The notes beneath the pieces are model-generated. The model did not search any database, was not told the origin of the DNA, and saw nothing but the letters and a program-made list of their open reading frames with translations. A stretch of 64,000 bases of DNA, taken from NCBI RefSeq assembly GCF_009903625.1, contig NZ_CP047569.1, positions 2,830,501 through 2,894,500 on the forward strand, given 5' to 3'. The translations under genes and the position numbers were made by a program. Source of the DNA: Microbulbifer sp. ALW1 (GTDB lineage Bacteria; Pseudomonadota; Gammaproteobacteria; Pseudomonadales; Cellvibrionaceae). Shown piece after piece: positions 16,428-24,872 of the stretch (the stretch's first letter is position 1; every line of letters begins with the position of its first letter).

Positions 16428-18032
16428 ATGGCATGGTTTACCCGAAGACGATTTTCACCCGGAACCCTGATTGTTGCGGTTGCGATCTGGATGGTGCTTT
16501 TTTGCAACTATTCCTTTTTCAAGAATGTGCTTGGCGTCTACTCAGCATCCCCCGGAGAGCTGGGATTTGTGGCGTCTCTGGGCATATTAATTACTGCATT
16601 GACGGTATTGCTGCTTTCTCCCTTTTTGGTGGGGAGGGCATTAAAACCTCTACTCATCGGCATACTCTTGATTGCGTCGATGACCGCGTATTTTATGGAT
16701 ACCTACAATGTCATCGTCAGTAGTGAACTGCTCGAAAGTGGCCTGCAAACCGATCTTGCCGAATCCATTGGCCTTTTGAGCTGGAAGCTGATCCTTTATC
16801 TGGGGCTTTTGGGTATCTTGCCCGCACTGCTGGTATACCGTACCCCCATCCAGGTTGAACCCATGCGTACCGCGGTGCTCTCGCGTGCGAAACTGTTCGG
16901 TGGTTCGCTGGCCGTCGTATTGCTTATGTTTGGGTTATTCAATGGTGCTTATGCCTCTTTTTTTCGCGAGCATAAGTCGCTTCGCTTCTATACCAATCCC
17001 ACCACGCCAATTTATACGGCAGTCCGCTATGCTTCAGACAAAATCGGTGGTGGCAACGCCATTCCGTACCGCCAAATAGGTTTGGACGCTACGCAGGAGC
17101 CTGCGGTTGGCAAGCGGCGATTACTAGTCGTTGTGGTGGGGGAAACGGCGCGCGCAGATCACTTCTCCCTGAATGGTTATGACCGCAATACCAATCCAAT
17201 GTTGGCCAAACATCATGTTGCGAGCTTTGATAACGTCTGGTCGTGCGGGACTGCCACGGCTGTTTCTGTGCCATGTATGTTTTCAGTGCTGGATCGGGAG
17301 CATTACAGCGAGCGACAGGCGAAAGCGACGGATAATGTGCTTGATATTCTCCAGCGGGCTGGGGTCAATGTTGCCTGGCTGGACAATAACTCTGACTCCA
17401 AGGGCGTTGCGCTGCGCATACCCTATGTCAATTATCGTGACCGGGACGTAAATCCGGTGTGTGATACCGAGTGTCGCGATGTGGGGATGCTGGAGGGAGT
17501 AAAAGAGTTTGTCGCGATGCATCCCCGTGGAGACATTGTGATAGTGCTACATCAAATGGGCAGTCATGGCCCGGAATATGCCAAGCGTTATCCTGAATCA
17601 CAGGCATTCTTTGCGCCCAGCTGTCACAGCAACCTCCTTGAGAGTTGTAGTGAGGAGGAAATTAACAACGCCTACGATAATTCGATTCGCTATACCGATT
17701 ATTTCCTTGGTCAGGTTATCGACTACTTGCAAGGCGAGGCGAAAAGCTTTTCACCAGCCATGCTCTATCTCAGTGACCATGGAGAGTCTCTGGGTGAACG
17801 GGGCTTGTACCTGCACGGTTTTCCCTATGCGCTGGCACCGGACGCACAAAAGCGCGTCCCGATGATATTCTGGTCAAGTGGAGATTATCCGCGTGTTGAG
17901 AAAAAGCTATCAGGGAAAACTTCTGTGCATCAAACAATGTCTCAGGACTACCTGTTTCATACACTGCTCGGTTTGATGCGTATTCAGACAGATGTCTATC
18001 GGCCGGAGCTTGATGCCTTCGCCAATGGATAA
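16428..18032 (+). CDS. eptA: Lipid A phosphoethanolamine transferase (EptA/MCR family)
   Basis: A 534-residue protein with five N-terminal membrane helices (to about residue 180) and a periplasmic alkaline-phosphatase-fold domain. The catalytic nucleophile is Thr240 in VVGETARADHFSLNGY; zinc ligands include Glu239 and the later SDHGESLGE motif. Periplasmic Cys pairs (SCGTATAVSVPC, VCDTEC, SCHSNLLESC) match the disulfides of EptA/MCR enzymes. It transfers phosphoethanolamine from phosphatidylethanolamine to lipid A phosphates, which lowers binding of cationic peptides. The phased repeats upstream and the preceding two-component genes suggest regulated expression. A PAP2 phosphatase gene overlaps its 3' end. 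Confidence 0.9.
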   Translation: MAWFTRRRFSPGTLIVAVAIWMVLFCNYSFFKNVLGVYSASPGELGFVASLGILITALTVLLLSPFLVGRALKPLLIGILLIASMTAYFMDTYNVIVSSELLESGLQTDLAESIGLLSWKLILYLGLLGILPALLVYRTPIQVEPMRTAVLSRAKLFGGSLAVVLLMFGLFNGAYASFFREHKSLRFYTNPTTPIYTAVRYASDKIGGGNAIPYRQIGLDATQEPAVGKRRLLVVVVGETARADHFSLNGYDRNTNPMLAKHHVASFDNVWSCGTATAVSVPCMFSVLDREHYSERQAKATDNVLDILQRAGVNVAWLDNNSDSKGVALRIPYVNYRDRDVNPVCDTECRDVGMLEGVKEFVAMHPRGDIVIVLHQMGSHGPEYAKRYPESQAFFAPSCHSNLLESCSEEEINNAYDNSIRYTDYFLGQVIDYLQGEAKSFSPAMLYLSDHGESLGERGLYLHGFPYALAPDAQKRVPMIFWSSGDYPRVEKKLSGKTSVHQTMSQDYLFHTLLGLMRIQTDVYRPELDAFANG

Positions 18033-18777
18033 GCAATATCTGGCAAGGCAAGCGGTGCTTACGGCGATTGCTCTTGTTTGCATCATCGCCCTGTTTGAGC
18101 TGACCGATATTGATATGTGGTTTCAGAGTAAGCTGTATCAGTTCGGTCCAGACCACTGGATGCTGGATAAGCACAATGAAACCTTGAGGCTCATATTTTA
18201 TGATGGCCCCAAGAACTTATTGGCAGTGCTCGTGGGGCTGTCGTTACTGGCGATCATTGTTTTATCTCGCACTATTCGATTTCAGCCTTATCGCCGTGGC
18301 CTGCTTATTGTCTTGATCTCAATGGCCATTACGGCGTCTTTGGTGGGGCTTCTCAAAACCTGGACGGATGTTCCCTGCCCAAAGGATTTGAGCGCGTTTG
18401 GTGGCCGCTATCCGCATATTACCTTTCTGCACCGCATACCGATATCCGCGGATTTGGGGCGTGTTCGTTGCTTCCCCGCCGGTCATGCGAGTGGAGGCTT
18501 CGCATTGTTATCACTCTTCTTTCTATTTCGGCAGCGACGCAACCGGTGGCTTGGCTTTGGTGCCGGCATGCTGTTGGGGTGGACTCTTGGCGGTTACAAA
18601 ATGCTTATTGGTGATCACTTCCTGAGCCATACCCTGGTGACTATGTGTATTGCATGGCTGGTTTCCCTGGGCGTTGCGGCTTGTGTTTTTCGATTGAGTC
18701 GTGAAAGGGCAGGCTCAATTCCGGGTTATGGGGCAGGGTATAGGGAAATAGAACCTGTGGATCAGCCAATACACTGA
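18013..18777 (+). CDS. PAP2-family membrane phosphatase
   Basis: A protein of about 254 residues with six membrane helices and the three phosphatase motifs of the PAP2 superfamily: KTWTDVPCPKDL (motif 1), CFPAGHASGG (motif 2, an xSGH variant) and GDHFLSHTL (motif 3). Such enzymes remove phosphate from undecaprenyl pyrophosphate or lipid A (LpxE/LpxF/LpxT types). The gene overlaps the end of eptA, so the two are translationally coupled and probably act together on lipid A or recycle the lipid by-product. Start choice is open: ATG 17992, 18013 (GGAG four bases before) or 18025. Confidence 0.8.
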   Translation: MPSPMDKQYLARQAVLTAIALVCIIALFELTDIDMWFQSKLYQFGPDHWMLDKHNETLRLIFYDGPKNLLAVLVGLSLLAIIVLSRTIRFQPYRRGLLIVLISMAITASLVGLLKTWTDVPCPKDLSAFGGRYPHITFLHRIPISADLGRVRCFPAGHASGGFALLSLFFLFRQRRNRWLGFGAGMLLGWTLGGYKMLIGDHFLSHTLVTMCIAWLVSLGVAACVFRLSRERAGSIPGYGAGYREIEPVDQPIH

Positions 18778-18813
18778 ATATCGTCATGTGGGAAATTGGC
18801 GCTTCGTTCCCAG

Positions 18814-18849
18814 CTCCTGCTCCGACTCCTGCTCTGACTCCGGCTCTTG
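18814..18849 (+). repeat. Three tandem 12-bp repeats
   Basis: CTCCTGCTCCGA (18814), CTCCTGCTCTGA (18826) and CTCCGGCTCTTG (18838) stand head to tail in the gap between the PAP2 and LtaS-like genes. The strongly strand-biased C/T composition suggests replication slippage. No function is evident. Confidence 0.75.
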
Positions 18850-18883
18850 GAAGCTAGTTCGCGGGGGCGGTTGCAATCGGTCA

Positions 18884-18922
18884 ATTTACATTTTTTTTAC
18901 AGGCAGCTTGCTAGGGTTTGAC
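18884..18922 (+). promoter_or_regulatory. 11-bp-phased half-sites upstream of the LtaS-like gene
   Basis: ATTTAC (18884), TTTTAC (18895) and TTTGAC (18917) fit the NTTNAC pattern of the eptA promoter. The expected fourth position (18906, GCTTGC) is degenerate. The spacing is exactly 11 bp, or 22 across the weak site. It is a likely target of the nearby OmpR-type regulator. Confidence 0.45.
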
Positions 18923-18959
18923 CCCTGATGTTGTCTTGTAGCTGGAATGTACCCTGACA

Positions 18960-20891
18960 ATGAAACGATTGACACCCTTTAAGACTGTACTTGTATTTGC
19001 TGCGATAACGCTGGTTATTTTGTCCATTTCGCGACTTTACCTTTCTATTCTTTACTTTGAACGTATCGGATCCTTCCCTGAACTACTGGGGATTCTATTC
19101 CAGGGGGTGCGGGTAGACCTGATTATTGCCAGTTACCTTTATCTGATTCCGATGCTTGTCAGCATCTGGCTCAGCGGGAAGTTGGGCGCTCGTCTTACAT
19201 CCGCGCTCATCAAGCCCTGGCTCTGTCTGGCGCTTGTCCTGAGCGTGTTTATGGAGCTGGTTACCCCTGAATTTATTCTTGAATACGATATTCGCCCGAA
19301 TCGTCTATTTATCGATTACCTGGGCTATCCCAGAGAAGTATTCGGCATGTTGTGGGAAGGGTATAAGCCCGCGATTTTTCTCGCCGTATTCGGTGTTTTG
19401 GTCATTGTTATCTCCGCCAGGAAGTTGCTCTCCCGGGTTTCAACAGAGACTGGCTCCTTTTCGACAATGCAAAAGGTTTGCCTGACGTTCATTATTTTTG
19501 TTGTTGGTGTCGCCGCCGCGCGATCCAGCTTGCAACATCGTCCATTCAATCCGGCGATGGTTTATTACAGCAACGATAATCTGGTCAATTCACTGATGCT
19601 GAATTCGACATATTCCGTATTGTATGCGGCATACAATACGGGTTCAGAAGAGCAGGCGGCGGATCTCTATGGCCGGATGCGGCCGCAGGAGATTATCGAA
19701 GCGGTTCAGGAGTCTGCCGCGATAGACAATCAGCCGTTTCTTTCAAAGGATATTCCGACGTTACGTTTTCACCCTGCCAGTTATCAAGGGGCACCGAAAA
19801 ACATCGTTATATTGCTCCAGGAGAGCCTCGGGGCTCGCTATGTCGGAAGCCTGGGCGGCGAGGACTTGACCCCCAATCTTGATGCGCTGATGCCTCAAGG
19901 CTGGGTGTTCAATCACGCCTACGCCACGGGTACCCGCTCTGTGAGGGGGATTGAGGCGGTGTTTACCGGTTTCTCTCCGGGGCCATCCCGCTCTGTAGTG
20001 AAGTTGAATAAAAGCCAGTCCGGGTTCTTCAGTCTGGCATCTCTACTAAAACGCCATGATTATCACACGCAGTTTATTTACGGGGGCGAAAGCCATTTCG
20101 ATAACATGAAAAGCTTTTTCCTTGGTAACGGTGTGGATGACATCCGCGACCTGAGCACTTTTGATGAGCCCCGGTTTGTAGGGTCTTGGGGCGCCTCGGA
20201 TCAAGATCTCTACGCCGAGGCGCACAAGCAGTTTGTCAAACTCGACAAAGCGTCAAGGCCGTTCTTCAGTCTGGTATTTACTACGTCGAACCATACTCCC
20301 TGGGAATACCCGGATAATTGTCCGGCGGCGTACTCCGGGAACAGGCAGTCGCGAGAGAATGCCATTCGATACGCGGATTGTGCCCTGGGTGAATTTATAC
20401 GAAAGGCGAAAGCGTCAGATTACTGGAAAGACACCCTGTTTTTAATCATTGCGGATCACGATTCCAGAGTTCAGGGATCGGATATGGTTCCGATCGACCA
20501 TTTCCGTATACCCGCATTGATTCTCGGTGCAGGTGTCGCGCCGAAGGTGGATGCCAGGCTGGTTTCTCAGATTGATTTTCCGACGACGCTACTATCGCTT
20601 GCCGGTATTAGTGATGCACATCCTATGCTGGGATTTGACTTGACCAGAGCGGTACCGCGTTCGAAGCAGCGCGCACCAATACAGTATGGTGAAAACTACT
20701 CCTGGCTGAGTGCCGATCATGCGGTTGTGTTACGACCTAAACTGCCCGCACGCGTTTATGCGCACGACGGCAACAAGCTGCTGGAACAGTTGGACAACCA
20801 GCAATATGAGGGCGAGATCAATCGCACAAAAGCAAATGCTTTGTGGAGTAACCTCGCATACTCAAAAGGCTTCTATCGAAATGCGCGCTAG
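18960..20891 (+). CDS. LTA synthase-like (sulfatase-fold) phosphoglycerol/phosphoethanolamine transferase
   Basis: A 643-residue protein: four or five N-terminal membrane helices (to about residue 195), then an extracytoplasmic sulfatase-fold domain. Landmarks are NIVILLQESLGARYVGSLGG (metal-binding Glu), the nucleophile region ATGTRSVRG (Thr about 325), TTSNHTPWEYP and IIADHDSRVQG. The family includes LtaS, OpgB/MdoB and other lipid-headgroup transferases. Gram-negative bacteria lack lipoteichoic acid, so a periplasmic glucan or LPS substrate is more likely. It has its own promoter with phased half-sites, and ends six bases from the convergent S9 peptidase gene. Confidence 0.82.
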   Translation: MKRLTPFKTVLVFAAITLVILSISRLYLSILYFERIGSFPELLGILFQGVRVDLIIASYLYLIPMLVSIWLSGKLGARLTSALIKPWLCLALVLSVFMELVTPEFILEYDIRPNRLFIDYLGYPREVFGMLWEGYKPAIFLAVFGVLVIVISARKLLSRVSTETGSFSTMQKVCLTFIIFVVGVAAARSSLQHRPFNPAMVYYSNDNLVNSLMLNSTYSVLYAAYNTGSEEQAADLYGRMRPQEIIEAVQESAAIDNQPFLSKDIPTLRFHPASYQGAPKNIVILLQESLGARYVGSLGGEDLTPNLDALMPQGWVFNHAYATGTRSVRGIEAVFTGFSPGPSRSVVKLNKSQSGFFSLASLLKRHDYHTQFIYGGESHFDNMKSFFLGNGVDDIRDLSTFDEPRFVGSWGASDQDLYAEAHKQFVKLDKASRPFFSLVFTTSNHTPWEYPDNCPAAYSGNRQSRENAIRYADCALGEFIRKAKASDYWKDTLFLIIADHDSRVQGSDMVPIDHFRIPALILGAGVAPKVDARLVSQIDFPTTLLSLAGISDAHPMLGFDLTRAVPRSKQRAPIQYGENYSWLSADHAVVLRPKLPARVYAHDGNKLLEQLDNQQYEGEINRTKANALWSNLAYSKGFYRNAR

Positions 20892-20897
20892 TCTCAA

Positions 20898-22847
20898 TTA
20901 ATCGCCGAGGTTGTCGATGCGAATACCGGGTCCCGGCTTGGCAAGGGGGAAATGGAATATGCGGCTGTAAAATTCCAGTTCTCCCTCTAGTGCCATTTGG
21001 ATACTACTGGCGGCGCGAAAGCCGTGCCCCTCTTCGCTGAAGGTGATGTAAGCCACGGGCAGGCCGCGCTGCTTCAGCGCGGCAACCATTGCCTCGGCCT
21101 GATTCGGCGGTACCACTTTGTCTTCCATGCCCTGGAAAAATATGACCGGGCAATTGAGCTGCTCTATGTGATTGATGGGGGATCTGTCCCGGTAGATGGA
21201 CTCCGCCTCAGGCCATGGGCCCACCAGTTTGTCGAGGTAGCGCGACTCGAATTTGTGGGTGTCGCGGGCGAGGGTAGTCAGGTCGCCAATGCCGTAGTGG
21301 CTGGCTCCGGCGGAAAAGGTGTTGTGAAAGGTCAACGCTGCCAACACGGTGTAGCCGCCAGCGCTGCCACCTTTGATCAGCAGGCGCTGTGGGTCAGCCA
21401 ATCCCTGGGCGACCAGGAACTCTGCACCGGCACAGACATCTTCGACATCGGTAATCCCCCAGGTGTCCTTGAGGCGATCCCGGTACGCCCGGCCATACCC
21501 GGTGCTACCGGAGTAATTGACGTCCAGAATGGCAAAGCCGCGGCTGGTCCAGTACTGGATTTTCAGATTCAGGCCCGCGGAGGTGGCACCTGTTGGACCG
21601 CCATGACTGAAAACGATGGTTGGGGGCTTCTCACCCTCTGGCGCTACATAGTTGGGGTTGCAGGGCGGGTAGTAGAAGGCGTGCACCTGGCGGTTGTCCA
21701 CGGAAAATTCCATGGCCTGCGCGTGCGACAGGAATGTCTCCGGTAGTTCTTTGCTGCTGCTCAGGGAAATGGTTTGGATTTCTTCTCGGGCGCTGTCATA
21801 GCGGACCACGGCGGGAAATTGCCCCGGGCCACTGCCGATAAACAACGCCTGACCGTTGCTGCAGCGAATGCCCTCGATATCACAAAAGGGCTGCTCAATG
21901 GTTTTGTGACTGCCGTCTTCCAGATTGATTTTGCCGAGATGCCAGCGGCCATCCTGGGTGAAGGTGCAGAGAATTTCATGGGCATTCAGGAAACCGTAAG
22001 TGGACATGCCGAACACCCACTGGGGCGTTGCAAACTCTGCGGCTTTTTCCCACAGCGGTTTGTTTTTCCCCAGTTCATAAATGTTCCACCAGTTGCTGCG
22101 GTCGGACACATAGTAGAGTTTTCCGTCCGGGGACCACTGGGGCTGGAACAGCGATTCGTTGCTGCCGCCGGCGACCTGCTCGATATTACTCAGACTCCCG
22201 CTAGGGGTGACTTCTGCCTTGCAGAGCTCGGTGGCATCCCAGGGCATATTGGGGTGATGCCAGCGCAGGAAGGCCAGTTGGCTACCGTCGGGGGCAAGGG
22301 CGGGGTTGGAATAGAAGTCAGCGCCTTCGACCAGAGTTTCAACGGAATAGTTTTTATCCTTGAGGCTGATCGCGACGATTCTCGCTACCGGTTCGCCGCT
22401 GCCGGAGCAATCTTCCTGCACACAGATCAGTCGTTCGCGTTTTGCATCGAAAGTGAGGTCCGCGTAATGGCAGGGCCCCTCAGCGGTGATGGGTTCCGGC
22501 ACCGAACTGTTCATCGGCAGGTGATAAATACGCTGGTCTGCAGCCAGTACGAAATAAACACTCTTGTCGGCAACCAGATAGCTGGCGCCGCCGTATTCGT
22601 GTGCTTTCGAGCGTGTGCTCAAGGGGGCGGGGAGAATATCCCGTTTGTTCCCGTCTGCATCCTGTTGAACGATTACGGAGCGGCCTTTTTCCGCGGGGCG
22701 GGATTCCAGCCAGTAGGCACAATTGCCGGCCAGCCGGGGTTCACTGAGGCGCACGTTGCCTGCGGTCAACAGATCGCTGGTGATGATGGAATCCCAGCTG
22801 CCGTAGGGGGCGACGGTGATTTTGGGGCGCTCTGAAGAGTGTGACAT
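20898..22847 (-). CDS. S9-family (prolyl oligopeptidase-type) serine peptidase
   Basis: A 649-residue enzyme with an N-terminal beta-propeller (residues ~35-370, WSPDGKLYYVSDRS-type blades) and a C-terminal alpha/beta-hydrolase domain. The catalytic triad is visible: Ser495 in GGSAGGYT, Asp576 in GMEDKVVPP and His608 in EEGHGFR. The oxyanion segment FSHGGPTGAT is typical of dipeptidyl-peptidase/acylaminoacyl-peptidase members. There is no signal peptide, so it is probably cytoplasmic and degrades oligopeptides. It is a single gene, convergent with the LtaS-like gene. Confidence 0.88.
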   Translation of the reverse strand: MSHSSERPKITVAPYGSWDSIITSDLLTAGNVRLSEPRLAGNCAYWLESRPAEKGRSVIVQQDADGNKRDILPAPLSTRSKAHEYGGASYLVADKSVYFVLAADQRIYHLPMNSSVPEPITAEGPCHYADLTFDAKRERLICVQEDCSGSGEPVARIVAISLKDKNYSVETLVEGADFYSNPALAPDGSQLAFLRWHHPNMPWDATELCKAEVTPSGSLSNIEQVAGGSNESLFQPQWSPDGKLYYVSDRSNWWNIYELGKNKPLWEKAAEFATPQWVFGMSTYGFLNAHEILCTFTQDGRWHLGKINLEDGSHKTIEQPFCDIEGIRCSNGQALFIGSGPGQFPAVVRYDSAREEIQTISLSSSKELPETFLSHAQAMEFSVDNRQVHAFYYPPCNPNYVAPEGEKPPTIVFSHGGPTGATSAGLNLKIQYWTSRGFAILDVNYSGSTGYGRAYRDRLKDTWGITDVEDVCAGAEFLVAQGLADPQRLLIKGGSAGGYTVLAALTFHNTFSAGASHYGIGDLTTLARDTHKFESRYLDKLVGPWPEAESIYRDRSPINHIEQLNCPVIFFQGMEDKVVPPNQAEAMVAALKQRGLPVAYITFSEEGHGFRAASSIQMALEGELEFYSRIFHFPLAKPGPGIRIDNLGD

Positions 22848-23212
22848 TTATTTCTTTCCGCTTTTTTCACGCATTTTGACAACCGGCGCTTGGCCATACA
22901 AGCCTAAGCCAAGAGCCGGGATTGATTTCGGCGGACTTGGCGTCGGTGCGCGTGGTCAGCATTGCGCACTTTTTGCTGCTTGGAGGCTCTCGCTACTGTA
23001 GCTGATTGGGCGGCATTGAATTGGCTACATGATGTTGGCTGCATGGTGTTGGGTGCACTGTGATGATCGGGGCTTGCGGGTGTTTTGACCTGCTGGTCCG
23101 AGAGTGGCCACTTTCTCTCCGCTGGGAAATTCATCATCGTCTAGGCTGAATGTATTGGAACAATTTTGCGCCAGCGTATCCGCTGGTGCTGTGTCTGCAC
23201 TTGAGGCTCGTC
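22848..23212. other. Intergenic region between the S9 peptidase and AGCS genes
   Basis: A divergent intergenic stretch holding the promoters of both genes. The frame of the symporter is open back to an ATG at 23150, but that extension has no ribosome binding site. I saw no riboswitch signature, repeat or RNA gene. Confidence 0.45.
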
Positions 23213-24712
23213 ATGCAAGCTCTTCTGGATAGCCTGGCATCGATTGTCGGATGGGGTAATAGCCTGACCTGGGGCGGTATAGGCGGATACTGGTGGCTGG
23301 GGATTCTGATCGCTGCCCTGGTTCCGGCGGGCATTTACTTCACGGTACGTACGCGTTTTATCCAGATTCGTTCGTTCGGCCACATGATCCGGGTCATGGC
23401 CCGCAGCTTCCACAAAGAGCATGAGGACTCGGTTTCTTCTTTCCAGGCATTTGCAACCAGCGCCGCGGCCAGGGTAGGGACGGGCAATATTGCCGGCGTG
23501 GCGGTCGCCATTACTGCCGGGGGACCCGGTGCGGTTTTCTGGATGTGGATGGTGGCGCTGGTGGGTATGGCAACCAGCCTGATCGAAAACATTCTTGCGC
23601 AGACCTTCAAGGAGAAAGGGGAGGAGCACGGGACATTTCGCGGTGGACCGGCTTACTACATCGATAAGGGGTTGGGTAAGCGATGGAAATGGCTCTCCAT
23701 TGTTTTTTCTGTGTTTCTGGTGATCTGTTTCGGGTTCTTTTTCAATGCGGTGCAGGCAAACGCGATGGCCGAAGCCATTCATGCGGCCTGGGGTATTCAC
23801 CCGCTGATCGTCGGGGTACTTGTAGCGGTGCTTGCCGCTGTGATCGTCTTCGGCGGGATCAAGACCATTGGTCAGTTCGCGGGCATTGTGGTGCCTATTA
23901 TGGCGCTCTGCTACATCATCATTGCCCTGGTCGTTATCGCCATGAACCTGCCCCGGATACCGGAAGTCCTATCCCTGATCTTCAGTAACGCATTCGGTAT
24001 GCAGGAGGCCGGCGCTGGGGCTTTTGGTGCGGTGGTGGCCAACGGTATCAAGCGCGGCCTGTTTTCCAACGAGGCCGGTATGGGCTCTTCACCGAATGTG
24101 GGGGCGGCGGCCGATGTGAAGCATCCCGCGGTCCAGGGCTACGTGCAGATGGCATCGGTGTTTCTCGATACCATGATGATCTGTACGGCCACTGCGGCCA
24201 TCATTCTGCTAAGCCATGTACCGCTATCCGGTAACATGGAAGGCGTGACCCTGACCCAGGCGGCGCTGGCCAGTGAGGTAGGTGCCTGGGGAAACAGTTT
24301 TGTTGCCATCGCACTGATCTTTTTCGCGTTTACGTCGATCATCGCCAATTACTATTACGCCGAGACCAATATCTTCTACCTGTGGCATACCCGCACTTCC
24401 ATTTTCTGCTATCGGGCGCTGTATATCGGTTTCATCCTGTTTGGTGCCTGGGTGGCCTACAGCAGCAGTTCGGATAACTTTGCGCTCCTGTGGAATATGG
24501 CGGATATGTCTATGGGTTTTATGGCGTCAGCCAACCTGCTGGCCATTCTGTTGTTGTCCGGGGTGGCGTTTAAAGTGCTCGGTGACTACGAGGCTCAGCG
24601 GGCGCGGGGTATTGAGGAGCCGGTTTTTGATGCCCGCCAGTATCAGATTCCTGGAGTCGAGCACGATGTATGGGATGGCACCGATGCACGCGGCAAAGGT
24701 GTCGAGAAGTAG
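23213..24712 (+). CDS. AGCS-family sodium:alanine/glycine symporter
   Basis: A 499-residue inner-membrane transporter with about eleven helices. The family core FATSAAARVGTGNIAGVAVA (residues ~78-97) is intact, as are GPGAVFWMWMVALVGMATSLIE and GLFSNEAGMGSSP. It takes up alanine or glycine with Na+, which suits a marine sodium-based lifestyle. Start: the ATG at 23213 has GAGG six bases before it, and translation from 23150 would add 21 residues with no such site. A large gene of unknown function follows 160 bases later on the same strand. Confidence 0.9.
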   Translation: MQALLDSLASIVGWGNSLTWGGIGGYWWLGILIAALVPAGIYFTVRTRFIQIRSFGHMIRVMARSFHKEHEDSVSSFQAFATSAAARVGTGNIAGVAVAITAGGPGAVFWMWMVALVGMATSLIENILAQTFKEKGEEHGTFRGGPAYYIDKGLGKRWKWLSIVFSVFLVICFGFFFNAVQANAMAEAIHAAWGIHPLIVGVLVAVLAAVIVFGGIKTIGQFAGIVVPIMALCYIIIALVVIAMNLPRIPEVLSLIFSNAFGMQEAGAGAFGAVVANGIKRGLFSNEAGMGSSPNVGAAADVKHPAVQGYVQMASVFLDTMMICTATAAIILLSHVPLSGNMEGVTLTQAALASEVGAWGNSFVAIALIFFAFTSIIANYYYAETNIFYLWHTRTSIFCYRALYIGFILFGAWVAYSSSSDNFALLWNMADMSMGFMASANLLAILLLSGVAFKVLGDYEAQRARGIEEPVFDARQYQIPGVEHDVWDGTDARGKGVEK

Positions 24713-24872
24713 TTCTCTTAACGATTGTGATCAACTCATTCAATTCCGGTGCTGCCGTCTCAAATACAATTCGGTTGAGAACCAGCACACAATCCTGTCC
24801 GTCTGATTCTTTTACGCTCTGGCCTTTGGTGGCTGGATCGAGGCCGGCCGTGCGAATTCCCCGAGGCAAATC

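Noticed and set aside
16428..18777. eptA region considered as a mobile colistin-resistance (mcr) cassette
   Set aside because: No insertion sequence, inverted repeats or composition change around it, and it sits with a cognate-looking two-component system; it looks chromosomal and native.
22848..23212. Possible glycine riboswitch upstream of the AGCS symporter
   Set aside because: The expected conserved glycine-aptamer core is not visible by eye; only the gene context suggested it.
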